Position numbers and translations under genes: made by a program. Shown here piece by piece: positions 16,365-24,271 of a stretch of DNA of 64,000 nt (the stretch's first letter is position 1; each line of letters begins with the position of its first letter). Below the pieces are notes generated by a model, which had not been told where the DNA came from, did no database searches, and worked only from the letters and a program-made list of their open reading frames with translations. This DNA is from Brevundimonas aurantiaca (GTDB lineage Bacteria > Pseudomonadota > Alphaproteobacteria > Caulobacterales > Caulobacteraceae): positions 1 to 64,000 of the forward strand of contig NZ_JACHOQ010000001.1 of the NCBI RefSeq assembly GCF_014199955.1. The letters are read 5' to 3'.

Positions 16365-19300
16365 TCAGCGCATCTCCACCCGTCGCGCGCCTGCCGGGAT
16401 CGCCAGCTCGTCATCGGTCCATTGCGCGGCCCGCCCGTCGATGCGCACCCGCTCCGGCCGCCCCTCGCCCGCCGGCCATTGCAGCACATAGCCCCCCGGC
16501 GGCGTCGCGCCCTCGCCCAAGGTCAGCACATAGGCCGCCCCCTGTTTGCGATAGGCGTAGGTCAGCGCCCCATAGGCGGTGCGCAGGTCCTTCACCCCCA
16601 CGCCCTCGGCCGTATCCAGCCAAACCTGAGGCACGCCCGCCGCCAGCACCAGGGCGTGGTCGCGGTCCCGCTCGTAGGCGAACAGGTCCAGAGCCGAGCG
16701 GATATAGTCGGAGCTGATCCAGGCGTGGGGCATGTCACCGATGAAGCGCGGCTCGCGCTTGTCGCGCCCCACCACCTCGGCCCAGCCGTTCCAGGCCTCG
16801 GGCCGGCGGTCGGCCATCAGGAAGTCCAGCACCGCCAGGGCCCGGTCCTTCTGACCCAGCCGCACATAGGCGCCGACCAGCCGCCATTCATAGGGGGTAT
16901 AGTCCTTCCACGCCGTGCGATTGGTCAGCCGGTTCTGGAAATTTTCCCAATAGAGGTCGAAGGTTCTAGCCAGCAGTTCGGGTGGAAGATTATCCTTCTC
17001 GCCCGCCGGAGACAGGGCGATGGTGGTCGAGGTGGCGTCGAAATCGCCGCGGTCGGCGGCGCCCGCGATCCAGTCGATGTCGTGGTGTGCGGCCGTCGCG
17101 ACGATGGAGGCGCGGATGTCGGCGGCGAACTGATCGCGAGCGGCGGCGTAGCGGGCGGCGGCCTCGGCGTCGCCCAGGGTCTGGGCGATGAAGACGGCGT
17201 CCTTGTAGCCCAGCAGGCCCCAGAAATCGTCCCAGTAGGAATAGGCTGCCTTGTCCGAATAGCCCTCGTGGCTGATCGTCGGGGGCAGCAGGCCGTACAG
17301 GTGGCGCTGGTCGGGGGCCTGGAAGGCGGCGGTGCGGGTGGAGGCGCGCAGTTCGTCCATATAGGTGATCGCCTTCTGCACCTGGGGCCAGACCTGACGC
17401 AGCAGGGCCTCGTCGCCGGTGTAGCGATAGGTCTCGGCGGCCAGGAAGACGAACTCGCCGTGGCTGTCGTTCTCGGGCACCGGATCGGCGCCCCGCGCAT
17501 CGACGCAGCAAGGGACCTTGCCGTTGTCGAACACATAGGGGGCGTACCAGCGCAGATAGTCGGCGGAGTGCTCGGCCATGCCCAGCCGGTTCAGCCCCTC
17601 GGCCATCATGGCGCCGTCGCGGATCCAGGAACGGTTGTAGCTGCGGGTGCCGGGCTGCAGGATCGGCCCCTGACGCGACATCAACATATGGGCCAGCGAC
17701 GACTTCAGCGCGTCCTCGATCCGCTGGGCGGCGGGCGGCAGGGTCAGGTCCACCCGGTCCAGCTTCTCGCGCCACTGCGCCGCCAGCGCCTGCTCGGCCT
17801 GATCCAGGGCGGCGACGCCCTGCCCGGCCTGCGACGGATCGCCCGCCAGCGGCGACAGGAAGCCGAAGGTGCGCGTCTCACCGGGCTGAAGCGTCACCTC
17901 GTACAGCAGGGCGCCGGCCGGCAGGTCCGTGGCGTCGGAGACGGCGACCGGCTCACCCACTGGGCGTCGCGCCGTAGGCAAAATCAATGATTGAGGATCG
18001 GCCCCGGCGTCGAAGCTCGAAGCCGCCACAGCGTCCGGCGCGGTCAGGGGCTGGACCCGGACGTCGTCGTTCAGCGTCAGGCTTGCGCCGTCCCAGGCGA
18101 TCCGCTCGACCGGCGCCACCCCGCCCGGAATGGCCAGGAATTGCACCGGCCCATTCACCTGGAACGGCCGCGCCGTCAGGGCCAGGGTCAGGCTGCGCGG
18201 CCGGTTGGAGGTGTTGGTCAGGTCATAGCGGCCCCACAGCCGCGCCTGATCCGGCGCGCCGTCGGCGAAGCTGGTGATCTTCAGCGTCCAGTCGTCGGCG
18301 GTCCAGGTCACCGAGGGAATGGGCAAATCGCCGTCCTTCAGGCCCTGGTCGATATCGACGTCGGCCCAAGTGATCAGCCGGCCGTTATCGACCACGAAGG
18401 GTTCAATGCTGGGGCCTGCACGGCGCAGTTCGATGGCGCCGTCCTCGCCGATCAGACCGCTCTCCCCGCCCCCGTCCACGCCGACCAGGGTCCAGTAGGG
18501 CTGTTCGCCGAAGAAGCCTCGCGGATAGAGACCGCGTCGGTTCTCCCTGGCCACCGCCTCCACGAAGGCCGTAGCGTCCTCGCCGAAGGCCAGGGGTTCG
18601 ACCTCGATCTCGTTCAGCGCATAGGTGGTCGCCTGCCCCGCGCCCAGCCGCTGGCCGGCGCCGGACGAGCCGACCACGTCCGAGGCGGGGACCGGCTTCA
18701 GCGGCTCCAGCCGCAGCCAGCGGGCGGTCGTCTCGGGCGTGCGCAGCCAGTCGACGCCGCCGTTGCCGCCCTTCACGGATGTCAGCTCGCGCCAGTCCCG
18801 TCCGTCCATCGACGCTGAAATCCTATAGTCCGCCGCCGCGCCCCGCTCGCCCCAGCGCAGGGTCAGGCCGCCGAATTCGCGCTCATAGCCCAGGTCGAGA
18901 GTCAGGGCCGACGGTTCGCCCACAGGCGGGGTCCAGGCGGTCTTCGGGTCCAGGTCGACGGCGTTGGCGGCCGTCGTCTGCGCCCGCCCATCGGCGGCGA
19001 TCGGCTGGGGCGGCGCGAGGGGCTCGACCGGCAGGGCGCGCAGGCTCAGTTGATCGATCTCGACCGCGCCCTTGCCGCCCTCGGCCGCCACCACGACGAA
19101 CTCGACCCGTTCGGCGCGGCGCAGCACCGTCTCCGGGCTGGGGCCCCAGGCCTTGGACACTTGGCGGCGCTTGATGACGAACTTCGTCCAGCCGTCAGGG
19201 AAGTCGTAGCGCGCCGTCTGTTTCCACCAGACGTTCTCGGCCGAGGCGTCGGTCAGCTTGACCTCGAAGGTGTTGGTCGGCCCGGCGCCGCGCACCCAGA

Positions 19301-19568
19301 AGCTGATCTCGTAATTGTCGGGCAGATCGACCGGCAGGGCGCGGCTGAGCACGGCGTAGCCGGCCTTGCCGTCGAAATCATAATCGAGCCGCACGGCGTG
19401 GCCGTCATGCCCCGCCACGGCGGAGACGGCGGCGTGGACGTCGGTCGAGGCGCTGGCCTGCCACCGCGAGGCGTCGTCCATGCTGTCGAGAACGCGCGTG
19501 TCCTGGGCGACGGCGGGGGCGGCCATCAGGGCGGCGCTGAGCGCGAGGGTGGAGGTCAGGATACGCAT
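16365..19568 (-). CDS. Secreted discoidin plus (alpha/alpha)6 glycosidase-like protein
   Basis: 1067 residues from ATG 19568 with GGAG 8 bases upstream. Sec signal peptide at 1-21 (MRILTSTLALSAALMAAPAVA). Residues about 25-178 form a beta-sandwich resembling a carbohydrate-binding module (VLDSMDDASRW start). About 185-325 is an F5/8 type C (discoidin) domain, with LDLGYEREFGGLTLRWG and RWLRLEPL. About 600-1000 looks like an (alpha/alpha)6 toroid, with RSYNRSWIRDGAMMAEGL, ENDSHGEFVFLA, YSYWDDFWGLLGY and PHAWISSDYIRSALDLFAYER. Acidic residues in the toroid could be catalytic, but I cannot assign a GH family. Last gene of the glycan locus, separated from the permease by a palindromic repeat. Likely hydrolyses or binds the glycan outside the cytoplasm. 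Confidence 0.8.
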   Translation of the reverse strand: MRILTSTLALSAALMAAPAVAQDTRVLDSMDDASRWQASASTDVHAAVSAVAGHDGHAVRLDYDFDGKAGYAVLSRALPVDLPDNYEISFWVRGAGPTNTFEVKLTDASAENVWWKQTARYDFPDGWTKFVIKRRQVSKAWGPSPETVLRRAERVEFVVVAAEGGKGAVEIDQLSLRALPVEPLAPPQPIAADGRAQTTAANAVDLDPKTAWTPPVGEPSALTLDLGYEREFGGLTLRWGERGAAADYRISASMDGRDWRELTSVKGGNGGVDWLRTPETTARWLRLEPLKPVPASDVVGSSGAGQRLGAGQATTYALNEIEVEPLAFGEDATAFVEAVARENRRGLYPRGFFGEQPYWTLVGVDGGGESGLIGEDGAIELRRAGPSIEPFVVDNGRLITWADVDIDQGLKDGDLPIPSVTWTADDWTLKITSFADGAPDQARLWGRYDLTNTSNRPRSLTLALTARPFQVNGPVQFLAIPGGVAPVERIAWDGASLTLNDDVRVQPLTAPDAVAASSFDAGADPQSLILPTARRPVGEPVAVSDATDLPAGALLYEVTLQPGETRTFGFLSPLAGDPSQAGQGVAALDQAEQALAAQWREKLDRVDLTLPPAAQRIEDALKSSLAHMLMSRQGPILQPGTRSYNRSWIRDGAMMAEGLNRLGMAEHSADYLRWYAPYVFDNGKVPCCVDARGADPVPENDSHGEFVFLAAETYRYTGDEALLRQVWPQVQKAITYMDELRASTRTAAFQAPDQRHLYGLLPPTISHEGYSDKAAYSYWDDFWGLLGYKDAVFIAQTLGDAEAAARYAAARDQFAADIRASIVATAAHHDIDWIAGAADRGDFDATSTTIALSPAGEKDNLPPELLARTFDLYWENFQNRLTNRTAWKDYTPYEWRLVGAYVRLGQKDRALAVLDFLMADRRPEAWNGWAEVVGRDKREPRFIGDMPHAWISSDYIRSALDLFAYERDRDHALVLAAGVPQVWLDTAEGVGVKDLRTAYGALTYAYRKQGAAYVLTLGEGATPPGGYVLQWPAGEGRPERVRIDGRAAQWTDDELAIPAGARRVEMR

Positions 19569-19594
19569 TGGATGACTCCAGCTTTCCCTCTCCG

Positions 19595-19701
19595 CGTCAT
19601 CCTCGGGCTTGTCCCGAGGATCCAGACTCCCGGTATTGGACGGGGTGCATAGGGCGGCCGCACCGGGAGTCTGGATCCTCGCCACAAGGGCGAGGATGAC
19701 G
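19595..19701. repeat. Palindromic hairpin-pair repeat, copy 2
   Basis: Arms 19595-19634 and 19662-19701 are inverted complements at about 36 of 40 positions; each contains the ATCCTCGGG/CCCGAGGAT hairpin (ATCCTCGCC in the right arm, with compensating GGCGAGGAT). It lies in the 152-bp gap between two same-strand genes, so it interrupts the glycan operon between the MalG-like permease and the 1067-residue protein. Confidence 0.92.
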
Positions 19702-19720
19702 GCGTAGAGAGACGAGAAAT

Positions 19721-20536
19721 TTACCCCTTCACGCTGCCCGCGAGCATGCCGCGGATGTAGTAGCGTTGCAGGGCGAGGAAGAGGATCAGCACAGGCGCGA
19801 CCGTGACGACCGCGCCCGCCATCATCAGTTCGACATCCTGGACATGTTCGCGAGAGAGCGCCGCCAGGGCGACAGGCAGGGTGTAGTTCGACTGGTCCGT
19901 CAGGATGATCAACGGCCACAGGAAGTCGTTCCAGCTGCCCAGGAAGACGAACAGGCCCAGGGTAACGATGATCGGCTGCAGCGTCGGCAGGACGATGCGG
20001 CGGAAGATCTGGCCCTCGCCGGCGCCGTCGATCCGGGCCGCCTCCAGCATCTCGTCGGGAATGCTCAGCGCATATTGGCGCACCAGGAACAGGCCGAAGA
20101 TCGAGGCCAGCCAGGGCACCAAGGCGCCGGCATAGGTGTTCACCAGCCCCATCCCCTTCAGCATCAGGAACAGCGGCAGGGTGCCGATCTGGGCCGGCAC
20201 CACCAAGGCGGCGACCAGGAACTGGAACAACCGTTCGCGCCCGGTGAACTTCAGCTTGGCGAAGGCGTAGCCGGCCGGGACGGTGAAGCTGAGCGCCAGA
20301 AGCGTCGCCAGGGTCGCCAGGGCGAAACTGTTCCACAGATAGCGGCCCATGCCCTGGTTCAGGAACAGGTCCTGATAGTGCTCCAGCGTCCAGCGCGACG
20401 GGACTAGGGGCGGCGGGAAGGTCGCGGCCTCGCCGGTCGGCATGAAGCTGACCGACGCCATCCAGACCAGCGGGAACAGGACGATGAGGGCGATCAGGGC
20501 GACGGCGAGGTTGAGGAGGACGGCGCGGATTTTCAC
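19721..20536 (-). CDS. Sugar ABC transporter permease, MalG-type
   Basis: 271 residues from GTG 20536; GTGA overlaps the stop of the upstream permease. Six predicted transmembrane helices of the carbohydrate-uptake type 1 (CUT1) family. The ATPase-docking loop has the EAA motif as EAARIDGAGEGQIFRRIVLPTLQP. The first helix (MKIRAVLLNLAVALIALIVLFPLVWM) and the long periplasmic loop are as in MalG/UgpE relatives. It works with the MalF-type permease and the solute-binding lipoprotein; no ATPase gene is in the locus. Confidence 0.94.
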   Translation of the reverse strand: MKIRAVLLNLAVALIALIVLFPLVWMASVSFMPTGEAATFPPPLVPSRWTLEHYQDLFLNQGMGRYLWNSFALATLATLLALSFTVPAGYAFAKLKFTGRERLFQFLVAALVVPAQIGTLPLFLMLKGMGLVNTYAGALVPWLASIFGLFLVRQYALSIPDEMLEAARIDGAGEGQIFRRIVLPTLQPIIVTLGLFVFLGSWNDFLWPLIILTDQSNYTLPVALAALSREHVQDVELMMAGAVVTVAPVLILFLALQRYYIRGMLAGSVKG

Positions 20537-21465
20537 TGATACGCCCCCACCCGCTTGGCCACGGCCAGCTGCACCAGGGTGATCGCCAGGATGCACAGGA
20601 ACAGGACGAAGGCGACGGCGCTGGCGGAGCCCAGGTTCCACCATTTGAAGCCTTCCTCGTACATGAAATACAGCACCGTCACCGTGCTCTGGGCCGGGCC
20701 GCCTTGGGTCATGACATAGGGTTCGGCGAACAGCTGGAAGAAGCTGGCGACCGAGATGATCGAGACCAGCAGCATGGTCGGGGCGATGGCCGGCAGGGTG
20801 ACGTGGCGGAACTGTTTCCACGGCCCAGCGCCGTCGATGCGGGCGGCCTCGTACAGGTCGTCCGGCACGGTCTGAAGCACGGCCAGGAAGATCAGCATAT
20901 TGTAGCCGAAGATCTTCCAGACCACGAACATCAGGATGGCGGGGATGGAGGTCGAGGGCTGGCCCAGCCAGTCGACGGCCGGCAGGCCGATGCTCTCCAG
21001 CCCCCAGTTGATGACGCCGTAGCGGGTGTGCAGCAGATAGCGCCAGACCACCGCCGTCGCGACCAGGGTGGTGACATAGGGGGCGAAGAACATGACCCGC
21101 CAGATCGGCCGCCACTTCACCACCCGCGCGTTCAGGATCACCGCCGCCGCCAGGGAGGCCGCGATGGACAGGGGCACGCCCAGGACGGCGAAGGTCAGGG
21201 TGTTCTTCATCGCCCCCCAGAACAGCGGATTGGTCATCAGCCGCTCGTAGTTCTGCAGACCGACGAAGCGCAGATTGTCGAGGTCCGCCAGGGCATAGAT
21301 GTCGAAGTCGGTCAGGCTGAGCAGCAGGGCCGCGATCACCGGGAGGGCGAAGAACAGGCCGATGGCGATCATGGCCGGGGCGACAAAGGCCCAGGCGGCG
21401 CGTTCGCGGGCTGCGAGGCCACGTGAACGTTTGACGGCAGATATTGCGGGATCGGCGACGGTCAT
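20533..21465 (-). CDS. Sugar ABC transporter permease, MalF-type
   Basis: 310 residues. CUT1-family inner-membrane permease with six hydrophobic helices after a charged N-terminus. EAA loop: YEAARIDGAGPWKQFRHVTLPAIAP near residue 215. The C-terminal helix ends VQLAVAKRVGAYQ. Overlaps its neighbours by 4 bp on both sides (ATGA with the binding-protein gene, GTGA with the MalG-type gene), indicating a tightly coupled operon. Confidence 0.94.
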   Translation of the reverse strand: MTVADPAISAVKRSRGLAARERAAWAFVAPAMIAIGLFFALPVIAALLLSLTDFDIYALADLDNLRFVGLQNYERLMTNPLFWGAMKNTLTFAVLGVPLSIAASLAAAVILNARVVKWRPIWRVMFFAPYVTTLVATAVVWRYLLHTRYGVINWGLESIGLPAVDWLGQPSTSIPAILMFVVWKIFGYNMLIFLAVLQTVPDDLYEAARIDGAGPWKQFRHVTLPAIAPTMLLVSIISVASFFQLFAEPYVMTQGGPAQSTVTVLYFMYEEGFKWWNLGSASAVAFVLFLCILAITLVQLAVAKRVGAYQ

Positions 21466-22730
21466 ACGGCCCTGCCCTGCTCCATCATCCAGCGGCGCTT
21501 CTCCAGCAGCCGATCAGCACGGCGATCAATCTCGGCGGCGGCGGTCTCGGGCGTATATTCGCCGCGCACCATCCGTTCGGCGACGATCTGCATCTCGGTC
21601 ACGATCCGCTCCCATTCCGGAACCTTGGGCACGGCCTTGGCGCGTTCCAGCTGGCCCCGGAAGGGCGCCAGCATAGGGTCGCGCTCGACCTGAGCGATGT
21701 CCCAGGCGCTTTTCCGCGCCGGCAGGTCGCCGACGATGGTGTTGAACCGGGCCTGGACCGCCGGTTCGGACAGATAGCGGACCAGGGCCCAGGCCGCCTC
21801 CTGATGCGGCGAAGACTGAAACACCGCCAGGCTGGAGCCGCCCGGCGCCGAGGCGCCGAGGCCGTTCGGCCCCGGCACGCCCGCCGTGGCCCAGCTGGAC
21901 TGAAACGACGCCGGCAGACGGCTGCGGAAATCGCCCACGCTCCACGGGCCGGAGAAGTAGAAGCTGAAATAGCCGCGCGCGAACTCGGTCCAGACGTTGG
22001 ATATCTGCGCCGCCGACGCCAGGGGCGCCAGGCCCTCGGCGAACAGGCTGCGATAGAAGGCCAGGGCCGAGATGAAGCCGGGGTTGGAGAAGTTGCCGCG
22101 CGTATTCCTGTCCCGCAACAAGGGCTCCTCGGTCTGAAGGCCGAAGGTCAAAAGCTGCTCGAACTCGTTCAACGGCAACAGGATGGCGTAGTTGTCGCCG
22201 CCCGCCACGCGCTTGATCCCGTGCATGGCCCGCTTCCACTCGCCCCAGTCCTGCGGCGGCGCGTCGAAGCCCGCGCGGGCCAGAAGGTCGGTGCGATAAA
22301 ACAGCAGACGCGTGTCCACGTACCAGGGCGTGGTCATGGCCCGGCCGGCCACCTCATTGGTCTCCAGCACCGCCTCGAACTGATCGGTCAGCAGGTCGGC
22401 GGCGGCCGGCGGGGTCGGCGACAGGGCGCCGATGGCGGTCAGTTCCGACACCCAGGTGTTGCCGATCTGGCTGACGTCCGGAAGGGAGTCGCCGGCATAG
22501 GCGGTGAGCAGTTTCTCGTGCGCCGCGGTCCACGGCAGGGGCTGGACCGCGACGCGGACGCCGGGGTTGCGGCGCTCGAACTCGGGCATCAGCTGGCCCA
22601 CCGTGCCGCCCTCATTGCCCATGGCCCAGAAGCGCAGCACCGTCTCGCCGTCACGACGCGGCGTGCAGGCCGCCGCCGCCCCGCCCGCCAGCAGCGCCAG
22701 GGCGCCCCGCCTGTGCGGGCCAGAGGTCAT
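21462..22730 (-). CDS. Extracellular sugar-binding lipoprotein of the ABC importer
   Basis: 422 residues. Type 1 solute-binding protein. The leader ends LAGGAAAACTP, so Cys22 is the likely lipidated residue, with a twin Arg (PHRRGALALL) that may make it a Tat substrate. Family features include LRFWAMGNEGGTVGQLMPEFERRNPGVRVAVQPLPW, the PDVSQIGNTWV hinge region, WYVDTRLLFYRTDLLARAG and AWALVRYLSEPAVQARF. The ligand is presumably the oligosaccharide made by the linked glycosidases. Overlaps the GH144-like gene and the permease by 4 bp each. Confidence 0.93.
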   Translation of the reverse strand: MTSGPHRRGALALLAGGAAAACTPRRDGETVLRFWAMGNEGGTVGQLMPEFERRNPGVRVAVQPLPWTAAHEKLLTAYAGDSLPDVSQIGNTWVSELTAIGALSPTPPAAADLLTDQFEAVLETNEVAGRAMTTPWYVDTRLLFYRTDLLARAGFDAPPQDWGEWKRAMHGIKRVAGGDNYAILLPLNEFEQLLTFGLQTEEPLLRDRNTRGNFSNPGFISALAFYRSLFAEGLAPLASAAQISNVWTEFARGYFSFYFSGPWSVGDFRSRLPASFQSSWATAGVPGPNGLGASAPGGSSLAVFQSSPHQEAAWALVRYLSEPAVQARFNTIVGDLPARKSAWDIAQVERDPMLAPFRGQLERAKAVPKVPEWERIVTEMQIVAERMVRGEYTPETAAAEIDRRADRLLEKRRWMMEQGRAV

Positions 22731-24196
22731 GCGTTCAGCCAGCCGCCGGTGAAGCCCGCTGTCTCCAGGGCCTTACGGATGTGCGGCTCGCCGCGCATGT
22801 AGCGCCAGATGAAGTCGGAACGATGGTTCTCGGTCATGCCGACGATGGGCCCCTGGTCGATGCCCAGATAGTCGTCAGCGACCCAGCCCATCCCGTCAAT
22901 GATCTTGCCGTGCTGCAAGGGCCCGTCGCGCTGGGTCAGGGTCGGGTTGAAGCTGTCGAGGAAGCCCCACTCGGTATAGATCCCCGCGCCGAACCGGCTC
23001 TTCATCGCCTTGATGCAGGGCACGACGATCTCGGGCGCGAAGGCGATGGAGCTGGCCGCCGCCGTGGGGGCGATGGTGCCGTCGTCGCGGTCGCCGGGGC
23101 CGCGCGCCGAATAGCTGAAGAACTCGCGCTCGACCCCGTTGATCGTCTGTTTGAAATCGCCCGGCCCGTCGCAGGCCGTCAGGCCCCAGATTTCGGACGA
23201 ATAGCCGGCCCACTGGCCCGGATTGTCGTGGCCGTATTTCTGCTGGGCATAGACGGCGCGGCGGCTGTTTTCGAAATAGTCCAGATACTCGCCCATCTGG
23301 GCCGACTGGCCCCGCATCCAGGCGTCCTGAATGCCGCGGAAGTCGACGTACATATGGCTGTACTGGTGGCCGAAGATCGGCGCGAAATTCAGGTGCCAAC
23401 TGCCCCAGCGGTCGGTCCAGCTCTCGTCATAGCTGGCGGCCCATTCGTGCCAGACATTGACCGAGACCGGATGGGTCGGGCTGCCGATGGCCAGCAGCAG
23501 CACCAGCATGCCCTCGTTGTAGACGTGCCAGTCCGACGGGATGAAGCCGCTCTCCGGATGCCAGCCCATGGTGATCCGGTTGTCGCGCACGACGGCCCAG
23601 TCCCATTCGATCCGCTCGTACAGGGCCTGGACCCGGCTGCGAATCTCGACCTCATCGGGATGGTCGCCGTCGAAATAGCGTGCGGCGAACAGCATGCCTG
23701 CCATCAGCAGGGCCGTATCGACGGTCGACAGCTCATTGGTCCGGTAACGAAGACCGGTCTCCATATCGAGGAAATGATAGAAGAAGCCCTTGTGCCCCGC
23801 CGTGCCGGTCGGCTCCGGCCCCTGGGGCAGGCTGTGGAAATAGCGGACGGTGATCAGGGTCCGCTCGCGCGCCTCGTCCCGGCTCATCCAGCGGCGCTCG
23901 ACGCCGATGGGCCAGCAGGTCAGGGCGAAACCGACCGCCGCAATAGAGCAGAAGGATTTGCTGGGCCAGCGATCCGGCGTCAGACCGGTGGCCCGATCGG
24001 TGACCTTTTCGAACCAGCGGAAGGTGCGCTCCTGAAGCTCATCGACCTCCCGATCCAGCCGCAGAGGCCGGCGCTGCGTGCCGTTGACCGCGCCTGTGAC
24101 CGCCTGCTGCGCCGCCGCCTGGCCCGCGACCATGCCGCCGACCGCCAGGGCCGCCGCACCTGCCGTGGTTCGCATCAGGAAGTTTCGGCGGTTCAT
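22727..24196 (-). CDS. Glucoamylase-like/GH144-type glycoside hydrolase, Tat-exported
   Basis: 489 residues from ATG 24196; the start is chosen because MNRRNFLMRTTAGAAALAVGG is a clear twin-arginine signal. The body is the glucoamylase-like (PF10091) fold, an (alpha/alpha)6 barrel. Recognisable segments include ERTFRWFEKVTDRATGL, GFFYHFLDMETG, ELSTVDTALLMAGMLFAARYF, SYDESWTDRWGSWHLNFAPIFGHQYSHMYVDFRG, and ending EWGFLDSFNPT, DYLGIDQGPIVGMTENHRSDFIWRYM. Characterised members of GH144 in this fold are endo-beta-1,2-glucanases, so a beta-1,2-glucan substrate is likely but unproven. First gene after the terminator in the locus; the ribosome-binding site is weak. Confidence 0.88.
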   Translation of the reverse strand: MNRRNFLMRTTAGAAALAVGGMVAGQAAAQQAVTGAVNGTQRRPLRLDREVDELQERTFRWFEKVTDRATGLTPDRWPSKSFCSIAAVGFALTCWPIGVERRWMSRDEARERTLITVRYFHSLPQGPEPTGTAGHKGFFYHFLDMETGLRYRTNELSTVDTALLMAGMLFAARYFDGDHPDEVEIRSRVQALYERIEWDWAVVRDNRITMGWHPESGFIPSDWHVYNEGMLVLLLAIGSPTHPVSVNVWHEWAASYDESWTDRWGSWHLNFAPIFGHQYSHMYVDFRGIQDAWMRGQSAQMGEYLDYFENSRRAVYAQQKYGHDNPGQWAGYSSEIWGLTACDGPGDFKQTINGVEREFFSYSARGPGDRDDGTIAPTAAASSIAFAPEIVVPCIKAMKSRFGAGIYTEWGFLDSFNPTLTQRDGPLQHGKIIDGMGWVADDYLGIDQGPIVGMTENHRSDFIWRYMRGEPHIRKALETAGFTGGWLNA

Positions 24197-24217
24197 AGGC
24201 ACGCTCACTGAATATCT

Positions 24218-24257
24218 GAAAAAAGAAGGCCGCCTTCCACGCAAGCGGAAGGCGGCC
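24218..24257 (-). terminator. Intrinsic terminator after the TonB-dependent receptor
   Basis: On the minus strand an 11-bp stem GGCCGCCTTCC / GGAAGGCGGCC (24247-24257 with 24228-24238) has an 8-nt loop and is followed by TTCTTTTTT. It lies 15 bp after the receptor stop and 22 bp before the GH144-like start, so it should reduce transcription into the enzyme/transporter genes. Confidence 0.9.
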
Positions 24258-24271
24258 CAGGCTCAGGGTTG

